A DNA stretch of 60,000 bases from Liolophura sinensis (GCF_032854445.1 NC_088295.1:73252028-73312027); one strand, 5' to 3'; counted from the stretch's first letter, positions 23,070 through 35,855 are shown. Program-made: numbers and translations. The notes: generated from the letters alone by a model not told the origin.

Positions 23070-24482
23070 ATGCTAACATTATCGTCAGCTCATTATGGCT
23101 GGTCCTCGGCGCTTAGGGACCCGTCGACTCCCCGACACCCCTCAGTCTGGATCCTGCTCTGCTGCTTTGCGAAGACCGAAATACCCCACAGTATCAGTAT
23201 GTATCACGTGACCTTACTATACATACGCATATTCCTTACATCATACACATAATATAACATAACTAAATAAATTGATCATGTGGTGATACTCTTAGGCCCA
23301 AATCCTGTCTCTTTCAAATACAGTGAATGCATACATGTACAAAATTCGTAATATTCGTAATAATAAGTGAATATTTCACTTTACCAAAAACTGCATCAAT
23401 ATGTACCTATCACAGTATCAACATGTATCATGTGGTATTACTGTGAAACCGCAACGTACGTTTTTCAAATACGAAATAACTACTGTCAGTGTGCACTTAC
23501 CATGAACGAGTGTGTAACATTTACAGATTAGATCACTGCATGAAGAATGTTTCACTTTATCGCTTTTACCCAAAATCTTGCAAGCATCTATACCCATGGA
23601 AAAACACCTGCATCACCCTGTAAGTCTCTCAATTTGCAAACTATAACCATTTGTAACATGACCAAAACGGCGAATAGAAACTGATGGCTAGGTTTGTTCC
23701 ATAAAATATATTTCGCATTTCTTTTATTTTAGGCTCTGGTTTCCATTATCATCCTGCGAACACCAACCAAATTATTTAAGTACTGACCAGGATGTACCAT
23801 TTATCTAGATACAGGCAGATCCCGAAGAGGTCGTGTGTGATGATGAACCAGCGGGTAGTCTTTCAGCCAAACTCGATGTCCAAGTAAGATATTCTCCTGC
23901 ATTTATCACAGTGAAGCAGCTTTATCATACATACTGTTTCACACTTTGGCTCTGGCTACTTGTTAGTAAAGTAAACCATTGTTGCAGTATCCCTATTTTG
24001 TTTCCTTCTCTGCAGATGTTTGTTACACCATGGTTAAATACATCTAAACACAGAATATGGAATCTAAACAGACGTGAACAGCTTCTAATCACCAGCACAG
24101 AAATCTTCACCCCCAAGACATCGGGGCGGGAATTCTCTCCTTCTGCTCTCCTGTCCGATGCTGGCCTCCTGATTGATATCTGGGTGTTCATATTGTCCCT
24201 CATTATCCAGGATCACTTGTGCAGAAGGAGACACTTGGAACATGATCAGTGAACCACAGCAGGTCTTTTCAAAAATATGTTTTGGTTCAACACAAAACGA
24301 TGTTCTCCAGTGCAGTTGTCATATCAAACTATAAGCTTATCCATAAAAGGCCTTTTGGTATGATACATTCTTTCTGATGTCAATATACTCTCTCTTCGTG
24401 TGCTTTAACAGGCCTTCGTCTCTTCTGGAGAAAACTGAAATGTCCACAAGAAAGACCTACCCTCTTCGTAGCTGCATTTTGA
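23070..24482 (+). pseudogene. Membrane-protein family copy C, degenerate
   Basis: Exon 1 keeps the ATG, loses one codon and hits an in-frame TAG after 12 codons, inside the signal peptide. The exon 2 homologue (about 23736-23886) carries stops. Exon 3 (24016 to about 24249) is open and keeps LLIDIWVFILSLIIQDHL, but its donor is changed from G|GTCAGT to G|ATCAGT. Exon 4 (24412-24482) ends in TGA after 23 codons, so the polybasic tail is gone. A hexamer AATAAA follows near 24725. Several independent lesions make it a pseudogene. It is an older copy than A or B. Confidence 0.85.
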
Positions 24483-24804
24483 ATGTGAATTTTAAATTGA
24501 TAATTGTATAGTAATGTCAGTTTTCAAAGGCAAAGGTATTGTAAAACTGATTCTCATTTATTTTTTCTTTTATAGTCAAGGTACCAACCCACCCGTGAAC
24601 AAGGAAAGGCATAAGTACCTTGTCTCTTAATTGTTTCTTCCTGGTCTCATCATTTTGCATCGAAATGGAAAACATCAAGGCCCTGAAACAGGTTGAGCCT
24701 TGTTGTCATTTTAACATATTGTACTAATAAACTTGTAACTTTTCTTACCATATACTCTGTCGTCCTGTGCGTTTTATTCTTGTATGTTTATTAACTAGCA
24801 GGCC

Positions 24805-25173
24805 CTAATCTACTAGGTAAAGGCGCTTGTTTTTGAATGGCTAGGTGAAAGAAGGTCATTGTTCAAACCCGGCCTTGGACGGGGAAGTTGTAAATTCTCT
24901 CGCTCTGACTGCTTGTGGATCCACGGTGGCAATAAGTGGTCAACCACACTCATGTGGCCTTTGGGGCAGTCTTAACTTTCGCCGACGTCCACTTGTCTTC
25001 AACCAGTATGATATACATATCTGTACTTCACAAGTGTGAAAGATGTCAGTAACACGCCAAATATCTTTGGTTTACGCCGAGCACTCCAGTTTCCTCCACC
25101 CATGAAACTGACTATCATTCCAGTGAAGAATTCTTCAGTAGGCGTTAAGCAACAATCAAATAAATAAATAAAT
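24805..25173 (+). repeat. tRNA-derived SINE, second type (type III here)
   Basis: The head has an A-box-like TAGGTAAAGGCGCTTG and B-box-like TTGTTCAAACCC. The body includes TTTCCTCCACCCATGAAACT, and the tail is GGCGTTAAGCAACAATCAAA followed by TAAATAAATA. It shares its tail design with type I but has a different body. Confidence 0.7.
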
Positions 25174-25500
25174 ATATTTCCTTTCACAATATCTAGCTCT
25201 TTCAGTGGGTGATATGGACGAAAATATGCTATTTAGAAACAGCAAGCCCTGTTCTCGCTTTGTGATTTTTTAAATTGGTCTCCCAAAGAAAAATGTTCAC
25301 TGATCGCTTTGTCTAGATTGGTGACTATCGAATTATCAACCACACGTCATCACAGTTAACGTTAACGTAATGGTTTACATGTGATCTGAGTTTAATTATA
25401 TTTAAAGAGTTCGTGAACGCAATTCCTCTAATGGTCTTTGCTTCACAGATCTCAAATCACAGGCTGTTCTCTGTAATGGAGAATGATGCTGAAGAACAGT

Positions 25501-28500
25501 TCAGTCGTACAGTTTGCACCCAGTAACATTCTGCTTAACTCCGCCCAGCTGACTAGCATATTTGTCATACAGAAAACACCGTCTGATATCCGCGCAGACA
25601 CTGAAGCTAAGACACCGACAGTTGAGTACACATGTACTGTAACAGTCAACAGAACTGTCGGTTTTGAGTTCCATTAGGACGTGGTCTGGATAAAGCACAC
25701 CGCTCCCACGGTACTTTAGCACCCATTGTTCTGACTGTGCACCTATATAAATGTAAAGAAAAAAACCACCATAATCAAGTCTTCGTTGTATAATTACAGA
25801 AAATACGACACGTGTTGTGTCTTTTAAAATGCGTGAAAATGCGTGAAAAGTTATTTTGGGAATATGGTTTTTCATGTTTTTTTCGATGGCTATCGAAAAT
25901 GTTTTGCATGGTGGGCCTTTGGGGGCGCCTAGCTCTTGGCATATATATTGTCTTTATACAGTGATGTTCTGAAAAGGATATGATGCATGTCTAATAAGTT
26001 TACGTAAATGTATTTATTTATTTATTTGATTGGTGTTTAACGTCGTACTCAAGAATACACTGTATTTCACTTATACGACAGTGGCCAACATTATGGTGGG
26101 AGGAAACCGGGCAGAGCCCGGCGGAAACCTACAACCATCCGCAGGTTGCTGCAAGACTTTCCCCCGTACGGCCGGAGAGGAAGCCAGGATTAGCTGGACT
26201 CGAACTCACAGCGACCGCCATGGTGAGAGACTCCTAGGTCCTAGGTCATAGCGCGCTAACCAACTGAGCCACGGAGGCCCCTTCTTAAATGTAAATTTAT
26301 TGTTTATATTCATATACATGTATTTAATCAGAATTATGATAGATCATGATATAATGTGAATACATGTATATCAGATTATAAATATGGTTAAAATTCAGGT
26401 TGAACACTTTTGTTAGCAGCAAAGACAAACTCTAACAAAATGCATCTATGAAACAAGTGCTACATCCTATTTTCGTACTTTATATACATTTTTATGCAAA
26501 GACAATATGTGCCAAAATGTGGTCCCGAATACCTCCCATACAAAAAAGATTACCTTTGTCTTCTTCTCATTGAAAAAAATCGAAAAAAATTTTCTCAAAT
26601 TTTAATACTATTATATCGTCAAAAATAACAGTGCAGACATTGTAGATTTATAGTTTTACAATGAGGACTTCTTATTCCTGCTTCCTTGAACACAGTTTAT
26701 AAGTTACTCTCCTGTTGTTTTCAAGCTACGTTTGTATTTTCATACCGTTTTGTTTTGTTTGTTTTTTTTAATTTAAATATTATATTTACATATAATAACT
26801 ATATATACATGATATGTATTATGTGTACTTTTAAAATACAAAATAAAAGTATAAGAGCTACACTCGAAGTTATTTGAAAATTAAGTATAATTTATACACT
26901 TTCGAACGGACAACGTCTCCCGACTACGAGGCGGATGCTAATTCGTTTTGTGGGCAAACTGGTAATGTATTTCTCATGCATTCCAAAATAATAATGATCC
27001 ATACAGCTTGAACCCGAGTAGCCATTGCGCGGGAAAAGATACACATTCCCAGTCACCTACCTCCCACTGGCTGTTCACAATAAGGATGTGCATGGAAATC
27101 ACACGACGTATCCAGAGCATAATGTTTATCAAACATCAGCCCAGGCCACCAAATGGTTGTGTCCTGCAGATACACGACACAATGATCGCCACCCCAGTTG
27201 TCTGGTTGGTTATTGTGCCAGTCCAGCACAGAAACAGGGCTACCGTCTTCCCACACATATGCCTCGTCTGTTAAAACAAAGGCGCCAACTTACTCACTAT
27301 AATAACAAGGAAATCCCTGCACAGGCATATACTGATACACTTCATGTTGGAATTAGCTTTCTGAGTGTGGCTCATGTTGTTTTGCTTACTAACAAACTTG
27401 TTGAAAAGAACTGGAAAACGATTCACACATCATTTCCTAAAGAAACTTGGGTCCCATCTGAGGGCCTTGTTAGGTTTGTTCCGACTGCACACCTATAATC
27501 ATAACTGTTTAAGCCGTCGATGTATAATTGCACAAAACAGACTGACACGATGCTGCATGTACAGGTGTAAATGTGATAACGGTGTTACCAAATATCACTT
27601 TAAACATAGCTCAGACATAGAAAGGAAATTAACTCTTACGCATCGATATCTATTTTAAAACTGCGCATGTTGGTATAGACACAGTGAAATACATTACCTA
27701 CTTATGCAGAGTGAAAACCAAATTACTTGTGCCGTTAACCCATCAATCGAACATAACAAAGTCTTATATCGTTAAATTAAAAGACCCGTTTTCAATAAAA
27801 GCATGCACGTCTTGTGCTGTCATTCTAAATATATCAAGCTAATATCTTCGCTTCGCTCTAGTCATCCTGTAGGCAATCCCTCCAACTGAAATTCAACATT
27901 CCTGAACAACATTGCGGCTTTGTGTGGATAGGAGACGAACGTAAGTGGACTGTCTTTAAGTATATGATTAAGTATGCTTTTATGACACTGTGATACGTAT
28001 AGGCCATCAGATTTCCAAATTGGCGTTTGTAGAGGGTCTTCGAGTTCAATAACAAACAGTCTGCTGAACAGAGTTCAGCAAAAACTGTCTAAATGTATTA
28101 ATTTTACCACTCACGTGTCTGACCGTCTTCCTGAAGCACAAATGATACCTCTTTCCTTTAGGAACTTTTAAAGTTAACAATCATTCAGTCATGCTGGCTT
28201 CCTGTCCACCGTACGTGGGAAGGTCTGCCTGCAACCTGCAGATGGTTGTGGGATTCCCCCGAGATCTGCCCGGTTCCCTCCCACCATAATGCTGGAGGCC
28301 ATCGTATAAGTGAATATTCTTGAGTAGGGCGTAAAACATCAATCAAATAAATAAATAAATAAATAAACAAACGTTCAGCTCCTCAATATTTCTATCGATC
28401 GTCTCCTTCACATTGGTTTTCTTGAAACTATTATCATACACCTGTGATAAAGTAAATGTGATCAAAAATAGTTGTCTAACTTTTTTGACAGGGCGCATGC

Positions 28501-29311
28501 TACAAATAGGCTTTTTTCACCCTTAGCGATAAAAGAGTTCAGATGTGATATTCCCGTATTGTTCCTCTTATTGCTGACGATGGCGTTCTTTTTTCTTCGT
28601 TTGTTGGCGAACTTAGAAGTGAGTCCTCGTAAACTTATTACAACCATTTTTTTCTCTTATATGTTATACATATTTATTTTGTAATTTTATGGTTACAGGA
28701 GATTCATTCTGTCAGCATGACACTAAATACTCGTATACGTACCTCGTTGATCAGTGCTTCCCAGCCAATAAGGTTCGTTGGTATGTGCCATGGACTCGTC
28801 CAGGAAGACCGACTCCTCGAGGCTGTTGACTTGTAGTAGAGTCGCCTGTAAATTGGCGCACACACAACGGGCTTCCTCAAAGCTGACGGTAACAGGAGAC
28901 CGAAAATAACAGCGGTCGCCATGTTTCTCCCATCCATCCAAACAGACACATGACAAAACTAAATGAAAGTAACGTTGTAAATTCGCTGTATATTGACTCC
29001 TGGAATTCTGAATTAATTGTCCAGTTCTCTCTTAAAACGTTTAAAAGTTAGAAACAGGCGCAATAAAATATAGTGCCATACTCTTATATTTTTAACCGTA
29101 AAAATTTCTTTCACAAATTTCTTTAGAATTGAGAATAAGACCTACTCATAATATAACTTACAAATCATTAAATAAAGCATGTTGATGTGTAGATTCGATT
29201 AACCATACCCTTTAATCGGCGTACACCCTATAACATTTTTTAAATTGTTAAAAACTTACCTTTGATTAGACCTAGGACGTAGATACATGCCGTTACGTCC
29301 ATAACACTCAT
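25501..29311 (-). CDS. Secreted C-type lectin with C-terminal PAN/Apple domain (lectin 1)
   Basis: Minus-strand exons: 29260-29311 (start, signal peptide MSVMDVTACIYVLGLI), 28743-28958, 27061-27267 and 25501-25742 (stop). All introns are phase 1 with GT-AG ends; the protein is 238 residues. Exons 2-3 form one long-form CTLD: N-terminal CVCLDGWEKHGDRCYF, then ARCVCANL, PYWLG, the QPD motif (NNQPDN, which in known CTLDs points to galactose-type sugars), and the Cys set DHC, TSC and PYCEQ, so both canonical disulfides are possible. Exon 4 is a PAN/Apple domain (GVLYPDHV, then CYSTCVLNCRCLSFSV) ending in KLYD. It is likely secreted, with a recognition or immune role as in other mollusc lectins; that role is inferred. 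The inverted SINE at 26010-26281 and the SINE at 28186-28372 lie in introns. Confidence 0.9.
26010..26281 (-). repeat. SINE (type I), full length, inverted
   Basis: In reverse it starts GGGGCCTCCGTGGCTCAGTT with an A box, has GAGTTCGAGTCCAGCTAATC at the B box, then the central domain and a tail of CAAATAAATAAATAAATA. A short duplication (CCTAGGTCCTAGGTC) lies in the head. It lies in the last intron of lectin 1. Confidence 0.92.
28186..28372 (+). repeat. SINE (type I), 5'-truncated
   Basis: It has TCATGCTGGCTTCCTGTCC, CGTACGTGGGAAGGTCTGCC, CCCTCCCACCATAATGCTGG and a tail of (AAAT)n. It lies in an intron of lectin 1. The tRNA-like head is absent. Confidence 0.88.
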
Positions 29312-30813
29312 AACTGATGCACTTTCGTGAAACTTCCAAGGTTGAAATTATGCTTTAGACTTTTCTGTCCACCATGTTTATACTACACCGCGGCTCTAAC
29401 ATGAAGCATCGTTTCAGAAAATAAATTGATTAACATGACGTGCCGAGCAGTTATGTGTACACGGGTGTATATCAAAGGCCAAGCCGTCGTCTCGCCGCAC
29501 GGATCGATCCACTTGAAATAAGCAGCGTTATAAAGTGTCCTTGATAACCTCACTTTTGTTTCCAGAATGGGGTTACAGTGTTGTGATTTCGAACTCTTTT
29601 ATGAACTGTTACAGCCCAAACTCAAGGAAGATAGTGTTTAGTTGTTACCAAGGTTACCCCCGAACAAATGTGCAAATTCACACCTGTATCATCCTTGATA
29701 CACTGTGACAGTCCAAAAAAGATGGTATTCTTTGCCTTTGATAGATGATGTGGACTTTTCTAGGAAAAGTTTTCTGCTTTTATTGTTCATGGCCCATCTC
29801 ACTACTCAAGTAAATTAATCTATTATGTTACGTGAAAAACTTCCGGACGTAAAGCCAAACTATCGGGAGCTGGTGTCGAATAACAAGCAAGACTGGCGTT
29901 TAGGTTGTGTTGAAATACGGCTGGTATATCTGAGAGATGGCGTTATAGCTGCTACCATCTATTTTCCTTTTTATAAACCATACATTGTCAAATTGGGCGT
30001 ACATTAATATTAATGGTAAACTTTGACCAACAGTCTTCACTAGAGAGAAAACGGCATTTCTCCACATATGATACAAAACAGAGTGGTTGTTACTAAGCTG
30101 TCTTACAGTTTCCGAGAGGCATCCCCTGTAGTACAAATTAGTTAAAATATATATTTCTATTTATTTTTCTTTGTTTATTTTGCTCATCAGCAATACACTG
30201 TTTATCTGTGACACTCTGAAGGCTATAAACGATTAAACACTGACATGAGATTAAAAAAAAACACTATAAGAGGTGAAAATGTCAATTGAACAAACTATGT
30301 TGACGTGTTATGTGGGAATACATTTCAATTTCCTTTGATGTTTTCATCATTTCTACTGTATTGATCCACCCCAGTTGCACCAGGTTTTATCTTTATCGTT
30401 TGGTACTTCTACTGTGCTGTTCCATTCCTCATGCGACAGATTTAATCTGTATTCTTTAGTACTTCTACTGCGTTAGTCCATCCCACTTACGTCAGCTTTC
30501 TATCGTTTGGTAGTTCTACTGCTTTGCCACCCCACCTGCGCCACTTGTTGTCTCTGTTGTACGATAACTCAACTCCTGTGTTCAAACCCACTTGTGCCAC
30601 TTTTGATCTGTATTATATGCAAACTCTACTGCTGTGTTTCAACCCATAGCATAGTTATGCATAGTTTTAAGTGGTCTTTTTAGTGGATGTTTACTTCGTT
30701 AAGTGAAGTCTTTTCCTTTAAAATCGTAGCAGCACAAAATCTATCCATTCACATTTCTGACTTATCATTTACAATTAACAATGTTAGGTTTAGCCACGTA
30801 AATATAAAAGAGT
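29312..30813. other. Spacer between lectins 1 and 2
   Basis: No gene is supported. The stretch 30340-30650 holds a loose, degenerate repetition of TTTGGTACTTCTACTG-like and CACCCCA-type blocks about 70 bases apart, which look like a very old tandem array. Otherwise it is AT-rich. Confidence 0.4.
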
Positions 30814-33755
30814 TTAGTCGTAGAGTTTGCAACCTGTCACATTCCGCCCAGCTCCGCCCAGCTGATTAACATATCTGTCATACAGAAAACACCGCCCGGG
30901 TTCCGCGCAGACACTGAAGCTAAGACACCGACAGTTGAGTACACATGTACTGTAACAGTCAACAGAACTGTCGGTTTTGAGCTCCATTAGGACGTGGTCT
31001 GGATAAAGCACACCGCTTCCACGGTACGTAAGCACCCGTTGGTAAGAGCTGGGAACTGGAATGCAATGTTAACTAAACTTAACTTCATGCAATGAACTGA
31101 ACTATTGACTACAGTTAATCTGTCTGTCGTAATAGATAGGTCCATTTTTTACCATATTCTGAAAATATTGCACACAACCTGAGATATACCATGCAATGCT
31201 TTACATTTTCTCTCCCACCAGCTCAAACATGCTAAAACTTATTTTATATAAACGTAAAAACACCTTTGACACCGTATTGGTCTTAAAACAGATATTATAT
31301 CACTTAGCAAGGGAACCGTTTCTTTTGTTGAACAACGCCCGTTTATCTTCTAATAATAGTTTTAAAAAAGGGCCTCGTCCCGTTCGTTCTCCTTAATACA
31401 AACGGCTTACCATTAACAGGCCTCTCACAGTATGGACGAGCCCAGAAATCACACCCTGTATCCAATCCAAAATGTTTCACGTATATGTGATCGACTCCCC
31501 AGATGTTCAGATCCTTTATGTAAACTCCACAGTGATCCTGGTCAAAACCGTCCGGTTGGCCAGGATACCAGTCCAGGTGGTCAGTAGGTGTACCGTCCTT
31601 CCACACGTACACGTTATCTGTAATAAAGAAAACCCCACACACATAAACGACATCTGTAAGAAATACTCTTACACGTACACGTCGTGTGTAACATAACTTC
31701 CAACACATAAACATCATCTGTAAAATCACATATATCCTCTCACACATAAAAGTTGTCTGTAAGAAAACTTCCCCCACATAAACGTTGTCTGTATGAAAAC
31801 AACCCACACATAAACGTTTTGTGTAAGAAATTATCTCAAAAGTAAACGTTATCTGTAAGACATTCTCCCAGACGTAAACGTTTTCTGTTAAAAAAAACTC
31901 TCCCCACGTAAATGTTTTCTATAAGAAAACCTCACACTCATAAACGTCATCTGTAAGAAATCCTCTCACACAAAAACCTTTTCGGTAAGTAATCCTTTCA
32001 CTCGTAAATGTTGTCCGGAAAAAAAGCTTCCCACACAAAAATTTCTCTGAATAAATCCTTTCACACATAAGCGTTATGTGCCAGAAATCCTTTTAGACGT
32101 AAACGTTGTCTGTGGAAAAGGTTCCAGTAAAAAACGTTCTTTGTAAGAAACCCTCTCATAAGTAACATTATCGGCAAGAAATCTTTTCACTCGTAAACGT
32201 TATCTGTGAGAAATGGTCTGACACATAACCAATACATTTTAACAAAGAATTTTCCACACATAAACGTTATCTCTTTAAGAATTTATATCACACATAAACG
32301 CTATCTGCAAGATCCTCCCAAACATAAAGGCTGTCTGTAAGATATATACCCGAACATGTACACTATCTGTGAGATATCCATACATACACATACACATTGT
32401 CTGTAAGACGTCATCCTACACATAACCTTGTCAGAAAGAATTCCTTACAAACATAAATACTGTGAGATATCCCCCACACTGTCTGAAAAAGCTTCGACAC
32501 TAAAAGCTTGTCTGTAATAAATCGTCTCATACATAAACATTCCCTGAAAGATATCCTCCCTCACCTAAACAACTAAATCCTCCTACACATAAACATGGTA
32601 AATTATCCTCCCGCAAACAAACACTGCCTTTATTATATCTTAAGCTAAGCTTAAAGATTGTCTGCAAGAAAATATTTTAAACATGGTGAGGAATCCCCTT
32701 TAATATAAAGATTGTCAGCTACACTATCTGTAAGATTTCTTCTCACACATTATTAACCCTGCCACATATAAAGACGGTCTATAAGAAATATTCACACAAA
32801 TAAACATTGTCTTTATAAATTCCTCCCGCAAACTACTCCAAAGTGTTACTTTTGACGTTATTCAAACGTACTGAAGAGTCATTTTCAGAGTGTTTCTGAT
32901 CTAAATAACTAATTCAACCTTGCTTCCACCAGTAAGTCGCGAATAAGAAAACCTGTTTACTGTCACTAACATTCCTAGTGACACCAGAGTGTACTAACCT
33001 CTCAAGTTGGTAGTGCCCAGCCAATACGGCTCCAAGGTGTGCGCCAGGGACTGGTCCAGAAAGTCCGACTCCTCGGGACTGTCCACCTGTAACAGGGTAG
33101 CGTGTAGACGAGCGCACACACATCTGGCCTCTGTGTAATCGACGGCTTCAGCTGACCGAAAGTAACAACTGGCGCCATGCTGAATCCATCCTGGTGGACA
33201 TGCCCAGCATAAACCTAAGCATATTATAAAGTTCTGTTATCACAGTATTGGCAATCCCCACAGTTACATGATGGGAAAAGGTCTAGAGGCCATATATACA
33301 TCGTACCGAAGAAAATCGCCACTTGTATAAGCTGTTATGATCAAAGCACAATATCAATACATATTTTGTATTAAGGATAACAGTGCCGTATTCGATAGCC
33401 AAATATTTGCACTTAATTTTAAATGCACTGATGTAAATTCCATATTTATTAATTTCATAGGTTGATATACTACTCAACTGATGAATTGTTGAACTCTGCA
33501 CAATTTATTGCAGATGTGACGTTTTGTATACTTTTGTTATAAGTGATAAAACAACTAGAAGTTAGCCAGCTTCACAATCTTGCTTGATAGTATCTGGATT
33601 TTTTTTTCCAATACGCCATAAAATAAAGTTCTTCGTGTTCAGGGAAAGTGCTATCTGTAACAAAAGTAAAATTGTCATAAGGATGAGAAGAGGATAACAA
33701 CATAACAACGCTTTCCCTCACCTGTTATCAGTGTAATCCACAGAGAAAACCACAT
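30814..33755 (-). CDS. Secreted C-type lectin with C-terminal PAN/Apple domain (lectin 2)
   Basis: Minus-strand exons: 33722-33755 (start, MWFSLWITLIT), 32999-33214, 31411-31617 and 30814-31055 (stop). The last three match lectin 1 exactly in length (216, 207, 242 nt) and all introns are phase 1; the protein is 232 residues. The CTLD has CPPGWIQHGASCYF, ARCVCARL, PYWLG, QPD (PGQPDG), and Cys at DHC, TGC and PYCER. The PAN domain (GVLYPDHV to KLYD) is almost identical to that of lectin 1, while the CTLDs differ at roughly a third of positions. It is likely secreted, with galactose-type specificity inferred from QPD. The intron before exon 3 holds a ~1.2-kb minisatellite built from the exon's own acceptor region. 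Confidence 0.9.
31604..32830. repeat. Degenerate ~32-bp minisatellite in the lectin 2 intron
   Basis: Units of about 32-33 bases follow the plus-strand pattern CACATAAACGTTGTCTGTAA plus GAAA and a pyrimidine-rich end, with perhaps 35 or more decayed copies. In the gene's orientation each unit reads TTACAG then ACAACGTTTATGTGTG, which is a 3' splice site followed by codons for DNVYVW. This matches the start of lectin 2 exon 3, where the array begins. Confidence 0.88.
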
Positions 33756-34724
33756 TATCCCTTCAATAAATCCCTGACTTTTTATGAACAAGCCGCCTTT
33801 GATGGGTCGTTATAGAATATACCAATGATATGTCTCAAGATATGGCTATCACAGAACGTCGGTGAAACTGACAATCGATCTCATAGTCCGGCTAAGCATT
33901 GCCCATCTGGACTTCTCAACAGTGTATGGGAGTCTATCATGTCGACGTATTGTTTTCAGTTTCTGCTTGGGCGTGATTCTCATAATGTAACAATGTCTCA
34001 AGTTTTTCTGTGAAAGATCTGTAAGGAGAAGTGAAGCGAGAATATAATGGAAAACACGATAGCTTTACAACAAAAGTCTTAGATTCAATGAAAGCCATTA
34101 ATCCACTGAAACAATCCGCGATCTGAATAACTGAAGAAAATACTCACAACTTATTCCAATGACGGCTTAACAAAATACAATATTAGTACTTATTACGGAT
34201 GGATTGATTTCAGGAAGTTGTATCAGGGAGTTCCATTGGTATAGTGGTACCTGATTTCTACATGTAATCTGTCATGCTGGTGAAATGTTTTATATTGTAA
34301 GACCAGGTAAGTCAATGGACCAGAAAAATGTAGCGGTTTCTTTTCAAGAAACTTATTATCTGGAGTGAATGTCTGTCTGTATAATGTCATCAATCATTTC
34401 ACTACTTTGTAGAGGAGCAGCCACCAAACACTCAATAGACTGACTTACGGGTTGGAATCTATAACTGTTAACTTAAAAGGTAAGAAGATGTCTTCTCCAT
34501 ACAAGAAGTATATACATCCGGTTTCCCTTGGTAGTCGCGAGTTGGCGGAATTTTAATGAGCTTCACTGTTTCTTTGGAGACGCCGCTACCAATAGGTTCG
34601 TTAATCTAAATACTGTTACGTCTGCATTGTACATTTCAACAGGCTATGGGAGACTATGTACCCTATTATGTTAATCAATCACTTGTATGTATCACAAAAT
34701 ACTCTCAAAATCTTAGTTTGAGGT

Positions 34725-34978
34725 GCAAGAAATATTTATTTATTTGATTGGTGTTTAACACCGAGCTCAAGAATATGTCACTTATACGACGGCGGGCAGC
34801 CATATGGTGAGAGGAAGCCAGACATAGCCTGGGGGAAATCCACGACCATCTGCAGGTTGCTGACACACATTCCCATGTACAACCGGAGAGGAAGCCAGTA
34901 TGAGCTGGACTTAAACTCACAGCGACCGCATTGGTGAGAGGTTCCTGGGTCATTACGCTGCCTTAGCGCGGTAACAAG
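34725..34978 (-). repeat. SINE (type I), near full length, inverted
   Basis: TATTTATTTATTTGATTGGT opens it, followed by CTCAAGAATATGTCACTTAT, CGACCATCTGCAGGTTGCTG, the AAGCCAGTATGAGCTGGACT block and part of the head (TCATTACGCTGCCTTAGCGC). The last bases of the tRNA-like head are lost. Confidence 0.9.
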
Positions 34979-35553
34979 TATTGCCAGTCCATGTGCATTG
35001 ACTCCTCTACAGCGCTGTAACTAGTACCGCCAGTCCATGCGCACTAAAACGTGGTAAGCTATGTACCAGACTAGTACGGTCTCAAAAATTTTGAAAATTT
35101 ATTTTAAATGTTATATATCCTATGTGTGTACTAACGTCAGTAGCTATATTTTCCATCTATGCTCTTGATCTTAACAGTTCACGCTTCTGAGACCATCTGA
35201 GACCATCTTCACCCTATAGACACTTTCTAGAACACCTTCACCATATCTACAAATTCAATTCTATTTATTCTTTTCTTGCAATGTGGGTGGAGCTAACTCT
35301 AAATTCCAGGCTTCTAATTGGTTGCACACAGATGTAGTCAATCGTGTACTCATGAGATCAACATGATGCAAAAATTACAATTTTTCAAGTTTCTATAAAG
35401 CTCAAAAGCACTCCACATCTATTAAAATCTACTCTACAAAGGCTCCCTATAATTTTCTACGTCGACAGATGTTGAATTGATCGTATGGAGCCACGTAGAT
35501 TTACAGTGGGAGTTCTCCAAAACTAAAGTGACAAAGGTACAACTGCAGACAAC

Positions 35554-35652
35554 ATGGCGGTAAGTAAAACGCCGACGGTAGAAGCGCTTGTCAAAACAGC
35601 GGATTTCTTCTGTCTAAAACGATTAGAGAAAGAAATTTGTAACTGCAGATAA
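35554..35652 (+). CDS. Small open frame or first exon, unrecognised
   Basis: ATG in a good context (AACATGGCG) opens 32 codons (MAVSKTPTVEALVKTADFF...) ending in TAA. GTAAGT follows the second codon directly, so it could instead be a two-codon first exon. The neighbourhood is richer in CpG than its surroundings, as near a promoter. No family is recognised. Confidence 0.25.
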   Translation: MAVSKTPTVEALVKTADFFCLKRLEKEICNCR

Positions 35653-35855
35653 GTGAAACCTATGCTAGGGTTGTGGAAACTAAGTTATATTTCCTGACAT
35701 TAACTAATTTCATGGTTCTGACTTCATAACTGGTGTAAATGAAGTTCACCGAAAACATGGCGGACGTCGATCGATAGCGATGTAAATATTTAGAATTTTC
35801 TGAAAGCTGACCAAAGACCTTCATAAGCGACAATGTTAACGTTTAGCGCTTTAGC

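Noticed and set aside
27873-27940. CTLD-like plus-strand fragment (HCGFVWIGDE followed by GTAAGT)
   Set aside because: Too short, has no partner exon and lies in an intron of the minus-strand lectin 1; similarity may be chance.
31343-31807. 154-codon minus frame as a single exon of lectin 2
   Set aside because: The frame runs on into the minisatellite upstream and past the donor downstream. Comparison with lectin 1 fixes the exon at 31411-31617.
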